Source of the DNA: Nemertoderma westbladi
Lineage: Eukaryota > Xenacoelomorpha > Nemertodermatida > Nemertodermatidae
Reading direction: 5' to 3'
Length of the DNA: 64,000 nt
NCBI GenBank assembly: GCA_032718475.1
Contig: JAUCBJ010007214.1
Coordinates: 1 to 64,000 of the forward strand
Below the pieces are notes generated by a model. That model was not told where the DNA came from. It did not search any database and was given only the letters and a program-made list of their open reading frames with translations. Of the stretch, positions 19,753-38,769 are shown in pieces; position 1 is the first letter of the stretch, and the number at the start of each line of letters is the position of its first letter. The position numbers and the translations under genes are program-made.

Positions 19753-20544
19753 AGTCTTAGCTCTATAAGTACTACGTTATGTACCCGGAGTTTCCTTACC
19801 TAGAGGTTAATTACCGAAGCCAACCAGAGCTAACGTGCCTATTAACCACGTTACAACACAAATATACTGCCGACACACTAAATTACTTTCGGAAAGCACT
19901 GTACTCTAAACCCTAAATTAGGTACAAGTACTTATACAACAAATAACCAGCAGTTAAATATACTTGAACAGCCAAAAGAACCACAGTATCTGCTGGATTG
20001 ACCGGAGCACAAAATCACCAGTCTTTACCTACGCCAAGCAGCCCTGATGTAGTACCGGGGTTAATTTAACTATAATGGTATGTATAACAAGCACTATTAC
20101 TGTAGGAATAAACTTGGGGAGTTGGAGGTTGCGAATACTCGCATAGACTCTGAATAATAAATATTACGCTACCCTTGCAGACTATTTAAACAAAACACAG
20201 ACCAAATGCTGGCAGACTACTGTCAAGCCTAAATAAACTACAGTATATGCAGACTCCGAAATGGTTAGTTAGTAGGCGTTCTAACTGAGTAGTACGACTT
20301 ATTCTTTCGGGGGGGGATTTACCTTACAGCACTGGATGCCCCCACCTTACTAACTAGCACTTTATCGGACAGACACTCTACACACACTGCAATCGCCTCA
20401 GACCCAACAACAGTTAGACAACAATCCGGCCTACAAATTATTTATACAATCTGAGCAGGCTTACACGCCTTCTGCTCAATATTACACTTACAGATAAATA
20501 TAACTGACAGAAATAAGTAAAATCTCAATAAAAACCAGGGCTGC
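19753..20544 (-). other. Leader of element A, LTR-proximal part
   Basis: Noncoding. Matches, inverted, B 45470-46245. The junction with the LTR at 20545 is abnormal: the last ~50 bp of the LTR and the first part of the leader seen in B are missing, replaced by a short CAGGGCTGCTTAG segment that also occurs elsewhere in the leader (e.g. 45946-45958 in B). Confidence 0.7.
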
Positions 20545-21633
20545 TTAGTTGGCCTCTTGTTTATAAATCGACTTTAGCCTATATCAATTACTTAGTGTAC
20601 TGAAGTTACATCAGCCGAAGCCAGTCTGTGCGCGACCTTTCACCCACGGTTTTGGGAGACTGGATTCGGATTCCTTGAGAGTTATTGCAGTGTAGACCTA
20701 CTGTATTATTCGATTGATATTTACGATATAATCTCTGACAATATATTTACTTTCGGGGAAATATTAACAGTTCCTTTAGGACGTGGCGCTTTAAGTATAA
20801 AAACAGAGTTATGACTTATACTAATCACAACTAGATGGCCACTAAGTTTCGTAATTAGGTTTAGGAGATGCTTTATTAACCTTCACACTACTTCACACTG
20901 CTTCACACTACTTCACACTACTTCGCACTGATCTGCCGACCCTCACTGAATTTGATCATATATAAGGTGGATCGCAACTGACACATGTAGGGATTATGAA
21001 ATAGCATTTAATTCACACAAAACCAATATTATGTAAGTTGCAGTTGCTACCGGTAAACCTGTTCCTCTTACCTCAGTAATCAATAAGATTGGGGGGTTTA
21101 TGATTATTTATCAGTATTCTCCAAATATAACAGCAATATCCATTAATATAACAACAATTAATAACAGAAGTAAAATAATGCGGTGAACAGTCAGTATGTG
21201 TTACTTATGCAGGTAAAAACCGTAATGTTCAGTAGAATGACAAGTAAGTAATAATCCAGGTAGGTGAGTTAAGTTAATAGATTTACGTTCTTATAATCAG
21301 GGCCATCTGATGTTTCCTAGGCCAAAGTCTGAAACTTCTACACCGAAGCACAGAATATTCCGAGCCGGTTCTGATGCTCAGAAAAAAGTAAACAAAGACT
21401 GTAATGCATTGCGCGAGTTTCCATAGGCCTCTGTTAGACATAAAGGGAAAATCGCTCTGATTGGCTGAATAGGCAGAACAAAGAGGTTCCACGTCCACAA
21501 GAAATCAGCTGACAGATTTCGTCATCTGGGCTCTAATTCCTTCCCGTCACGCAGTTGGATAAATTTAGGGCTATTTTAGAGTATTCTGCGCATTGCGGAA
21601 AAATTACTTGTTATGTCCGCAAAAGCTTTTACA
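20545..21633 (-). repeat. 5' LTR of element A (sense 3' end deleted)
   Basis: Direct repeat of 1464-2593 at high identity with scattered substitutions and small indels. The sense-strand start TGTAAAAGC is intact; about 50 bp at the sense-strand end (the GCGCGAACA side) are gone. That loss would remove the normal LTR/primer-binding-site junction. Confidence 0.88.
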
Positions 21634-21638
21634 CCTAT
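21634..21638. repeat. Right target-site duplication of A (CCTAT)
   Basis: Matches 1459-1463 exactly and lies directly outside the LTR. Confidence 0.9.
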
Positions 21639-22015
21639 CCTAGCTTTGAATTTCATGGCTGAGCCCACCCCTTGTTTGTTGCATTTAAAGCATGATACTA
21701 AATACACAAGATTGTTGCGTCAAATGTCATGTTACATCTAATTAATTGTACACTGTTTATTTTATCCCTAGTATTTTATAGGTATATAGGTTTATTTATA
21801 GGTAACATCGCCTTACATAGTACACATGTAGATCTTTTGCAGTTTGTTGCTTCCCCTATTGTGTACAGTTTATTGTAATGATTCTCTTTATATTTTGAAG
21901 GCGCTAGTATGATGTGTAAAGTTGGTGTAAACGCTGTGCCGACAGTGTCAGCATAACATTGTGCTGACAGTGTGCAGCTAATGTGCTGTCAATTTGCCGA
22001 CAGTGTTGGCAATAC
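21639..22015. other. Spacer between A and B with GCCGACAGTGT repeats
   Basis: About 380 bp. The left half has no recognisable feature. From about 21930 it contains degenerate tandem copies built on GCCGACAGTGTCAGC / GCCGACAGTGTTGGC, partly palindromic. The same motif continues on the far side of B (60731-60775), so B inserted into this array. Confidence 0.65.
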
Positions 22016-23214
22016 TGTAAAAGCTTTTGCGGACATAACAAGTCATTTTTCCCAGCAATGCGCAGTGTAGGTGCTTTAGCAGACATAATCAGTCATTTTT
22101 GCCGCAATGCGCATAATACTCTAAAAGATTGGAGCTCAGATGACGAAATCTGTCAGCTGGTTTCCTGTAAACGTGGAACTTTTCTTTGTTCTGCCTAATC
22201 AGCCAATCAGAGCGATTTTCACTTTATTTCTGATAGAGGCCTATGGAAAACCACGCAATGCATTATGGTCTTTGTTTACCTTTCTGAGCCTAAGAACTGG
22301 CTTGGAATTCTTCTGTGCTTCTGTTTTGGAAGTTTCAGACTTTGGCCTAAACATCTGATGGCTTTGATTACAAGAACGTAAATCTATTATCTGCATATAC
22401 TGGAGCACTATTTCCTGAAACTCATGGAACATTACTGAACAACTTGCCTCCTCAACTATTTCCTGGCTGCATTTACCTGACGAACTGATTAAACTCAATG
22501 CATTACGTAACACATACTGACTGTTCATCGCATTATTTTACTTCTGTTATTAATTGTTATTGTATTGATGTATATTGCTGATATATTTGGAGAATACCGA
22601 TGAATAATCATAAAACCCCCAATCTTCTTGATTACTGAAGGTGAGAGGAACAGGTTACCGGTAGCAACTGCGACTTACATTATAGTGGTTTTGTGTGAAT
22701 TAAATGCTATTTCATAATCTCTACAAGTGTCAGTTGCAATCTTCCTTATATATGATCAAATTCAGTGACGGTCGGCAGATCAGTGTGCAGTAGTGTGAAG
22801 TAGTGTGAAGTCGTGTGAAGTAGTGTAACAGATAATAAATCATCTCCTAAAGAATGCGCTATTTACGAAACTCAGTAGCCATCTAGTTGTGATTAGTATA
22901 AGTTATAACTCTATTTTTATACTTAAAGCGCCATGTCCTAAAGGAACTGTTAATATTTCCCCGAAAGTAAATATATTTGTCAGGGATTATATAGTAACGA
23001 TCAATCAAATAATACAGTAGGTCTACACCGCAATAACTTTCAAAGCACCCGAATCCAGTCTCCCTTAACTGTGGGTGAATGATCGCGCACAGACTGGCTT
23101 CGGCGGATGTAACTTCAGTACATTAAATAAACGATATAGGCTAAAGTCGATTTATAAACAAGAGGACAACTAAAATTGGCAGGTTAAACTGCTAAAGGTC
23201 TAAAAGCGCAAACA
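22016..23214 (+). repeat. 5' LTR of element B
   Basis: 1,199 bp, TGTAAAAGC ... GCGCAAACA. Matches the A LTRs in inverse orientation and is the most complete LTR of this family here. Includes the decamer repeat near 22782-22827. Confidence 0.88.
22747..22753 (+). promoter_or_regulatory. Candidate TATA box of the A/B LTR
   Basis: TATATAT in CCTTATATATGATC, conserved in the same place in the A LTRs (minus strand there). It lies about 35 bp before the decamer repeat. A core-promoter role is inferred from position only. Confidence 0.35.
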
Positions 23215-23329
23215 ATAATAGATTTTGTTCTTTATTGCACAGTAGGCAATAAATATAGTTGTCTATTGTTCTGGTAAGAACATTAATAGTTTTAAACTCT
23301 TGATTGCACAGTAGGCAATGAATATTTTG
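23215..23329. repeat. ~69-bp minisatellite in the leader of B, left part
   Basis: Units built on TTGCACAGTAGGCAATRAATA and TCTATTGTTCTGGTAAGAAC. About 1.5 units lie here and about one more follows C at 45260-45345. Element C inserted inside the array; the last five bases (TTTTG) are its left target duplication. Confidence 0.75.
23325..23329. repeat. Left target-site duplication of C (TTTTG)
   Basis: Identical to 45260-45264, directly outside the other LTR. Confidence 0.9.
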
Positions 23330-23890
23330 TGTGACGGGATCTAAGAAGGATCCCGGTTTATCCGCGGTTATTGTATTTACGCGTCCCCACCGTGTGTGTG
23401 TGTGAAAAGAGTCTGGGAATTCTGACGTTATTGATCCTCCGATATGTATAATGCGATAGATAGTATAAAATGGATATAGTATAAAATGGTTGAAACCCAA
23501 ATGATGTAATACAGTAGTGTACAGGTAAATGGTGGTAGGCGAGGACGGTAATAGAAGTCACCGCTCTACCCTAGCTAACCGACTAACATAAATGAGATAA
23601 CTGAACCGAATACTGATACCTAATAATATATATTGCACGGTTTGGCCGTTGTTACAGTACCTAGCCGGTGCCTTCCTCCCATTGGCTAATATCCCTGTTG
23701 GCACCCTTTGGAGTGTTTCCCCTCACTCCTGCTATTCTCTCTCGGTCAGGGGTATGGCCCCTGACCCCTATTGTGTGTTTCTCCTTCCCACTCTGTTGGG
23801 GTGGCACGAGGTTGGGTAATTAAGCTCGTGCTCCCAATATTGCTTAACGGCTTACTTTGTGGGGTGTTAGCGGAATTGAATAAGCTAACA
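23330..23890 (-). repeat. 3' LTR of element C
   Basis: 561 bp; starts TGTTAGC and ends CCCGTCACA on the sense strand. Matches 44701-45259 with about a dozen substitutions and a short GT-repeat length difference. Confidence 0.92.
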
Positions 23891-23899
23891 CTCCCCCCC
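23891..23899 (-). other. Polypurine tract of element C
   Basis: Sense strand reads GGGGGGGAG immediately before the 3' LTR start TGTTAGC. This is the expected position and composition for the plus-strand primer of an LTR retrotransposon. Confidence 0.75.
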
Positions 23900-24616
23900 A
23901 TGCTATCTTCCCGGTGAGAAGACTTTAGACTTTAGGCATCCACCTAAAGTGCGCTCAATTCCGCTGGATCCCGATCTATTATCAGGTGTGGGGTGGAACT
24001 ATTTTTTCAGAGCCGGTTTTCCAGACCGCCCCCTATGGGTATGATATCGCTACCCGGTTCGCCTGGCGTCCCATGTCGGGCCGATCGTACGCTCCTCTCA
24101 CACGACTTTTGTTTCCCCAACACTTTCGCCACTTTAACTCCACTCTGTTCTCACCCTGACTCTCCTCTACTTCTCCTCACTTCAGCTCTAACTCTCGGAC
24201 TTCCCTGTCCCTCACTCAGCCTCTTATTCCTCCCACACACTTGAATTGCATTCGCACTCTCTCCGCACTCCACACTATCACCTTTACTCGAACCCTCTTT
24301 GACTACCTTATTCCCTCTGACGAGTCTCACCCCCCCCCCCCCCCCCCCCTCCTGTGCCGTCGCACTCAAGAAGTGTGAAATCGTCTGGTGTCTCGTCCAT
24401 AGTACCATAGTCAGTTAGCCCCACAGTCCCAGTAGCTAATTGAGAAAGGTTGTATGACTATAGTACTTACTTCGAACGTATATTTCATTACTAAACTACT
24501 GATTGCTACGTACGTACATACAAATTGCACTTATTTGATTATTTAGATTACTTAAATTTGTACTTAATAGTTCGCACGTCCCATGTGGCGCCTTCCAGGC
24601 GTACCACATCGAAGCC
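23900..24616 (-). other. 3' untranslated part of element C
   Basis: No credible gene. CT-rich on the plus strand (purine-rich on the sense strand), with a 20-bp poly(C) tract at 24330-24349. Confidence 0.6.
24330..24349. repeat. Poly(C) tract, 20 bp
   Basis: Twenty consecutive C (G on the sense strand of C) between the accessory ORF and the 3' LTR. Confidence 0.9.
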
Positions 24617-25915
24617 TCAGTTTATCCCTCCTGACTTCGGGAACCACCTCAAGTCTTTCCCTCTGCCGTCCTCTTCCCTGGGTCGTTTCCTGGTCACTAC
24701 CGCTCCTCTGGGATCCGCTTTCTGTCCTCGGACCCTCGCCGCCACCTCCTTACTGATCCCGGTTGTCGGCTCCTTGGGCGCTGCTGTTATCAGTGCCCGG
24801 TAACGCTCTGCGGGTGGCCCCTCCGAATGGCCTTGCTGTCTCCCCCTGGTGGCGTCCCATAAGATCATCTTCATCGCCCGCGGCACATGCTCCGCCAAGA
24901 AATCCCTAAACTCCCCTCGGTTCTGTGGCGTCCACCTGTCCAAATACCTTTGCGTATTTATCACCCCGGCATACAACGCCGCCGTTGCTACCTCTTGATA
25001 GGTAAACGGTAACCTCCGCTTTATGATCTCCAAGTGGGCCTCCTGATTGATAAGGAACAAACCCCACTTGAACTCATGGGCCTTCATGCGTTGCCGCGTC
25101 ATGGCCCCAACGTCGGCCCACTCCTCGAAGGTTCTGAACTTCTCTTCATCGTCCATCCAGTCGCACTGGCATCCGTAGTGTCCCCGAAAGTTACACTTCG
25201 AGCATCGGTTATGCAACTGTGGACATGCTCCCATCCTGTGGCTCGTCTCGTGGCAGTAGAGACATCTGGTCCCTCTCTGGAACCAGAACTGGCCTGTGTT
25301 CTCCACTACTCCCAACTCGTCCGGTGCTGTCATAGCCATGAAGACCACCTGCATGTCCAGAAGGTTGGGGGTGTCCGGACCGATGATTCTCTCCGTGTCT
25401 TCGCGAATCGCCGATCCCACCTTCGTCGTCGACTTCTCTCTTACCAGGACTTGCACCGCTTTCGGCAACCGGTTTAATTTCGGCCCGTCCTTGTTCCCAT
25501 ACGTTCCTAGGTCGAATAAGAAAATGTCTCCATTTGGTGCGGCCAAATGTAGGAGTATGGTCCTGGCCGACCCCGCTGATCCTCGTCTCGAACCCTCCTC
25601 ATCTTCCACGGTTCCCTCGTCGTCTAGGATCATATATCCTCCCCTGTTGATGGACTCTATGAACCTCTTCCAATCTTTCTTCGGCGACTCCCTCGCGTAC
25701 TTCGGAATCCCGAACTTCGCCTCGTCCCCTTTCACCACGTAGTGGAAATGTTGGAAGATCGCATTGTCCAGCGACGGCATCCCGTAGGTCCCGACCAGCC
25801 GCTGTTCGTGCATCTCCCTGAAGTGGTCCTGCAGCGCTCGTGCCGCGTGACCCTTTTCCAACCGCTCGTAGTTTCCTCTCATCTTCTCTTCCGGATGCCT
25901 CTTGGTGAAATCCAC
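24617..25915 (-). CDS. Element C accessory zinc-knuckle protein downstream of pol (432 aa open)
   Basis: The frame opens at a non-ATG codon after a stop; an internal ATG at codon 12 is a possible start. It contains a globular middle part (about 130-220), then near residues 228-262 a paired knuckle CLYCHETSHRMGAC / CSKCNFRGHYGCQC joined by CPQ, then ~130 helical residues and a Lys/Arg-rich, proline-containing tail. Knuckle spacing and the CPQ linker match the accessory protein of element A (3009-4178), although the two elements are distant in pol. No signal peptide or membrane helix, so not an envelope. A short upstream ATG frame near 25970 begins after an acceptor-like TTACAG (minus strand), so a spliced mRNA is possible. 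Probable nucleic-acid-binding accessory protein; role unknown. Confidence 0.65.
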   Translation of the reverse strand: MDFTKRHPEEKMRGNYERLEKGHAARALQDHFREMHEQRLVGTYGMPSLDNAIFQHFHYVVKGDEAKFGIPKYARESPKKDWKRFIESINRGGYMILDDEGTVEDEEGSRRGSAGSARTILLHLAAPNGDIFLFDLGTYGNKDGPKLNRLPKAVQVLVREKSTTKVGSAIREDTERIIGPDTPNLLDMQVVFMAMTAPDELGVVENTGQFWFQRGTRCLYCHETSHRMGACPQLHNRCSKCNFRGHYGCQCDWMDDEEKFRTFEEWADVGAMTRQRMKAHEFKWGLFLINQEAHLEIIKRRLPFTYQEVATAALYAGVINTQRYLDRWTPQNRGEFRDFLAEHVPRAMKMILWDATRGRQQGHSEGPPAERYRALITAAPKEPTTGISKEVAARVRGQKADPRGAVVTRKRPREEDGRGKDLRWFPKSGGIN

Positions 25916-26367
25916 CAGTATCTCCTTTCCTCCTTATTCCGCCTTTCTCTTTCTGATCAGTTTTCCCGCCATTCTGAACACTCTCACTCGCTCACCTGTA
26001 AGGTGGTGCCTTACCAAGGCGCAATACAGATGAGTGATAAGTTTATGATGGTCTGTACAGTTTGAGAATGGCCCATTTCTACTTAGCTCTGAGTTATAGC
26101 CTAAATTTTCTTACTACTGTTACCATGATTTGTTCTCTTTTAGCCCTATTCTTATTTAATTTTAATTTAATTTTAATTTAATCCTACTGCTTACTGTTTA
26201 TGGATTATTCTATTTCATAATCCACATTCTGACCTACTCTGTGGGCCTGTGCAGTACAGCAGTATATGTCGTGTGGCCTACACGATTTATCCAACTGTAC
26301 TCATATGCCCCCCTCTCGCTACTAACTGCTAACTAATATCCATATTATACATATCCCTTCTACCCCT
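25916..26367 (-). other. Stretch between accessory ORF and minisatellite in C
   Basis: Holds a candidate splice acceptor (CCACCTTACAG, sense strand, near 26000) and short TTTAATTTAA-type repeats around 26155-26185. No gene recognised. Confidence 0.4.
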
Positions 26368-27054
26368 ATTACTAATCGGTACTACGTACCCTCCTACTAA
26401 CCTCTAACTAACTAGCGGTACTACGTACCCTCTAACTCTTACTCTCTCTAACTAACTAACTAGCGGTACTACGTACCCTCTAACTCTTACTCTCTCTCTC
26501 TCTAACTAGCGGTACTACGTACCCTCTAACTACTCTAACTCTACTAACTAATGGTACTACGTACCCTCTAACTCTTACTCTCTCTCTCTCTAACTAGCGG
26601 TACTATGTACCCTCTAACTACTCTAACTCCACTAACTAGCGGTACTACGTACCCTCTAACTCTTACTCTCTCTCTCTCTAACTAGCGGTACTACGTACCC
26701 TCTAACTACTCTAACTCCACTAATGGTACTACGTACCCTCTTACTACTCTCTAACTAACGGTACTACGTACCCTCTAACTACTCCACTAACTAACGGTAC
26801 TACGTACCCTCTTACCACTCTTACTCCACTAACTAACGGTACTACGTACCCTCTTACTACTCTGACTCTACTAACCACCGGTACTACGTACCCTCTTACT
26901 ACTTCTCTAACACCTCTAACTAACTAACTCCTATCTCTCGGTACTACGTACCTCCTAACTAACTAACTGACTAACTAACTCTCACTCTCGGTACTACGTA
27001 CCTCCTAACTAACTAACTAGCTAACTAACTCTCACTCTCGGTACTACGTACCTC
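26368..27054. repeat. Minisatellite with GGTACTACGTACC core bordering the tetranucleotide array
   Basis: About sixteen copies of a GGTACTACGTAC core at 35-60 bp spacing. They are separated by CTCT-rich and AACT-rich spacers (CTCTAACTCTTACTCTCTC, CTAACTACTCTAACTC). Toward the array the spacers become longer runs of AACT, grading into the pure repeat. Confidence 0.88.
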
Positions 27055-36123
<9,069 letters not shown>

Positions 36124-38520
36124 CTAAGGTGCCCCTTCTAATAGACAGCATTTCCCTACAGCTCTCCTGTAGGTTTTTCTGTCCTTCGCACCTATCCTGC
36201 CACCTATCCGCACTTCTACCGATCGGACTCTTCCGTCCTCATCGGAGTAAGTGCCTACAACTCTCACCAACCGCCACTGGTTGTTGATGATAGTATCATC
36301 CGTAACGATTACGAGATCTCCTTCTCTTAACTCCCTATTCGACTTCCTCCACTTGCTTCTTTTGTGAAGCGTGGGTAGGTATTCCTCAACCCACCTCCTC
36401 CAATACTCTGCGCTTATTGCTTTAGCGACTTTCCAACTCTGGCGGGAGTGTATGTCATCTGGGTCTACACCCCGCATATCGATGGTCGCTGGCCTTTCCA
36501 TTAGAAAATGGCTGGGTGTCAGCACATCTAATGACTCAGGGTCATCATTCTCCGGATATAGCAGTCTGCTATTAATGCACTTCGCAAGTACTGTTCTCAA
36601 GACGTCCTCCGTGACCATGTGGGTGTTCATTAACTTCGTCATGAGACGCTTCGAACTGCCCACCAGTCTCTCGACGCATCCTAGTGTATGTGGTGCATAC
36701 GGCGTCCTTCTCTCCCACTTTACCTGTCGTCGTCTCATGGCTGCCCTGACTTCCTCCCCTTCCAAGATGTCCAAGGCCTCTGCCATCTCGTTCTCTGCTC
36801 CCACAAAGTTGGTTCCGCTGTCGGAGTACATTACTGCGATCGTCCCACCTTTGTGGTCTCTGAGCCCTTCTAATGCATTAATGAATGCTGATGCGGTTGC
36901 ATCTTGGGCGAGTTCTATCCCTACCGCCCGCGTGTTGTTGCATACGAAGATAATACCGTAGCGTTTCTCCGTGTGCCGCATCACCTTGATCTTTATCGGC
37001 CCGAACATGTCCACACCACAATGCGTAAATGGCGGGTCGTGCTGTCTTACCCTACTCGCTGGTAGTGGTGCCATCTCCTGTATGGTTCGCTCCTTCTTCG
37101 CTCGTCGGCAGGTCTGGCACTGCCCCACTACCGCTTTTACCTTCTTCCTCAACTGCTTGACCCAAAAGGTCCTCCGTATCTCCGTAAGGGTTCGGTTGGT
37201 GCCCCCGTGCAATATCGACTTGTGGGAGTCCCAGATAATCTGGTGGATTATTGGCGATCCTGTGGGAATGATGATGGGTTTCGGTGGTATGACTATGCTG
37301 TTGTTGTATCCCACCCTGGAGTTCATTACTAGAATCCCGTCGTCATTAAGTTGTGGTGACAGCGTGATCAGCTCGCTGTCCCGTCGGATATGCTGTTGTT
37401 TACCGACGCATTCCACCTCGTCGCCATAGCTCTTCCGTTGTTCATAGCGGATTACTGCTTTGGCCGCTCCTTCCAGATCTGTTGTTGTCCTGATCTTCTT
37501 GCATTTGCCAACTCCCGCGAGGAAATTCCCGAAGGCTCTCCAGTACGCCACTAATTTCTTGGTATTATACCAACTAGAGCTGTAGCTGAGGAGTTTATCC
37601 GTCGGGTTATCGCACAGTTCTACTGGTTTAGGTTGCACGTCCCTTATCTCCCTCACCATCTGGGAGTATATCTCTTCTCCCTTTGAATCTCCCTCTTCTC
37701 CCTCTGATACTGCTTCTCCCGAGCCCGGGTCCACCTTTCTCATCGGCGGCCAGGCCTCCTTGTCGCTCAGAAACTGTGGCCCATGTTGCCACAATTCTTC
37801 CTTTTTTAAGAAAGAGTGACGTGCCACGCCCCTCGATAACAAGTCCGCTGGATTCTCGTCCGTAGGGCAGTAGTGCCACCTTCCTAACTCTGTGGTCGCC
37901 CTTATTTCGTCCACTCTATTTGCGACGAATATAGGGTATCTCATCCTCTCATTGTGTAACCAGCCAAGCACTACCATGGAATCCGTCCAGTAGTGTGTCT
38001 CCACTATGTTGGGAATAGCGTCCATTATGTAGGCTGTGGCCCTAACTCCTAGGCTCGCTGCTGTTAACTCTAGTTTGGGAACCGATGCCGAATCTGGTGG
38101 CGTTGACTTCGCCTTGCTGAAGGCAAGTCTGGGCTTATGAGGCCCCTCTTGTTGTACTAAATAGAGTGCCGCTCCGTATGCCTCTAGTGACGCATCGGAG
38201 AACATGTGCAGATCCAGGTTCGTCATGTCCCCATCCGGGAAATACACTCGCGGCATGCTGTATGTTCCCATCTTCTCCAAGCCTTCTGTCCACTTACAGC
38301 ACTGTTTCTTGATCTCTTCTGGTACCTCTATGTCCCACTCATCCTTCAGTTTGTATACTCTCTTGAGTATCTGTTTCCCCGTGACTAATAGTGGGGATGC
38401 TAGGCCTAGGGGATCGTATATTCTCGCTATGTATGATACATAGCCTCTCTTTGTGTGGATGTCTGCGCCCTCCTGGCTCAGCTGGTACTTCAGTTCATCT
38501 GTCTCTCTGTTCCGCACGAT
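36124..38520 (-). CDS. Element C RNase H-integrase region of pol (~797 aa open)
   Basis: Continuous frame after a TGA. About residues 95-215: Pao/RNase H block with MFSDAS (Asp), KLELTAASL (Glu), YWTDSMVVL (Asp), HYCPTDENPADLLSRG. About 440-480: integrase zinc motif (HKSILHGGTNR ... CQTCRRAK). Core about 500-620: VDMFGPI (Asp), YSDSGTNFVG (Asp), GCVERLVGSSK (Glu), so the D,D,E triad is intact. C-terminal domain: LREGDLVIVTDD ... GKCCLLEGAP. RNase H degrades the template RNA; integrase inserts the cDNA. This half of pol looks undamaged. Confidence 0.92.
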   Translation of the reverse strand: MVRNRETDELKYQLSQEGADIHTKRGYVSYIARIYDPLGLASPLLVTGKQILKRVYKLKDEWDIEVPEEIKKQCCKWTEGLEKMGTYSMPRVYFPDGDMTNLDLHMFSDASLEAYGAALYLVQQEGPHKPRLAFSKAKSTPPDSASVPKLELTAASLGVRATAYIMDAIPNIVETHYWTDSMVVLGWLHNERMRYPIFVANRVDEIRATTELGRWHYCPTDENPADLLSRGVARHSFLKKEELWQHGPQFLSDKEAWPPMRKVDPGSGEAVSEGEEGDSKGEEIYSQMVREIRDVQPKPVELCDNPTDKLLSYSSSWYNTKKLVAYWRAFGNFLAGVGKCKKIRTTTDLEGAAKAVIRYEQRKSYGDEVECVGKQQHIRRDSELITLSPQLNDDGILVMNSRVGYNNSIVIPPKPIIIPTGSPIIHQIIWDSHKSILHGGTNRTLTEIRRTFWVKQLRKKVKAVVGQCQTCRRAKKERTIQEMAPLPASRVRQHDPPFTHCGVDMFGPIKIKVMRHTEKRYGIIFVCNNTRAVGIELAQDATASAFINALEGLRDHKGGTIAVMYSDSGTNFVGAENEMAEALDILEGEEVRAAMRRRQVKWERRTPYAPHTLGCVERLVGSSKRLMTKLMNTHMVTEDVLRTVLAKCINSRLLYPENDDPESLDVLTPSHFLMERPATIDMRGVDPDDIHSRQSWKVAKAISAEYWRRWVEEYLPTLHKRSKWRKSNRELREGDLVIVTDDTIINNQWRLVRVVGTYSDEDGRVRSVEVRIGGRIGAKDRKTYRRAVGKCCLLEGAP

Positions 38521-38769
38521 TCACAGTGCCTTCTGTTGAGACTCTGTCCTCTTATTCGCCATGTCCTGCCCTTTTGCTGTTGTGGGATTATCCATGGTCG
38601 ATTCTGGTCTCTCATCCTCCATCGCCTTGATAAATTCCTCCGAATTGGATTGGAATTTGGTCAGGTTAAAGCCGGATCCTTTTAGGATGTCACGAACCTC
38701 GCGCCCTGTGTCCAGTATCTCCTTAACCGTGTTCCCAGAATCCATTCCGTCGTCTACGTAGAAGCCGCG
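38521..38769 (-). pseudogene. Element C RT catalytic segment between two in-frame TGA stops
   Basis: The same frame as both neighbours. It begins just after a TGA with RGF, then the catalytic YVDDG, continues through KGSGFNLTKFQSN and ends at a second TGA after QQKAL. The two stops remove the catalytic loop from any normal translation product unless they are read through. Both are one transition from CGA (Arg). Confidence 0.85.

Larger units (their letters stand above)
1464..21633 (-). mobile_element. Element A: giant BEL/Pao LTR retrotransposon (~20.2 kb)
   Basis: Two ~1.1 kb direct repeats (1464-2593 and 20545-21633) bound the unit. On the sense (minus) strand the LTR starts TGTAAAAGC and, in the complete copy, ends GCGCGAACA. 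The 5-bp CCTAT occurs at 1459-1463 and 21634-21638, a perfect target duplication, which fixes both ends. Sense order is 5' LTR, leader, duplicated gag segment, gag-protease, pol (RT, RNase H, integrase), noncoding stretch, accessory gene, 3' LTR. Most BEL/Pao elements are well under half this size; the excess comes from the gag duplication, the long leader and about 5.6 kb downstream of pol. The two LTRs differ at a few percent of sites by eye. pol and the accessory gene carry many stops and frameshifts, so this copy is defective. Confidence 0.92.

Noticed and set aside
22016-23214. Solo LTR unrelated to B
   Set aside because: The right-hand leader, gag, pol and an equivalent 3' LTR follow once C is removed, in the correct order and orientation.
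24617-25915. Envelope gene of an endogenous retrovirus in C
   Set aside because: No signal peptide, no transmembrane helix, no fusion-peptide or furin-like site; zinc knuckles instead.
25034-26065. Plus-strand ORFs opposite the C accessory gene
   Set aside because: Shadows of the minus-strand zinc-knuckle gene.
26368-27054. CRISPR array
   Set aside because: Core repeats are short and spacers are themselves repetitive AACT/CTCT tracts of variable length; eukaryotic context; no cas genes.
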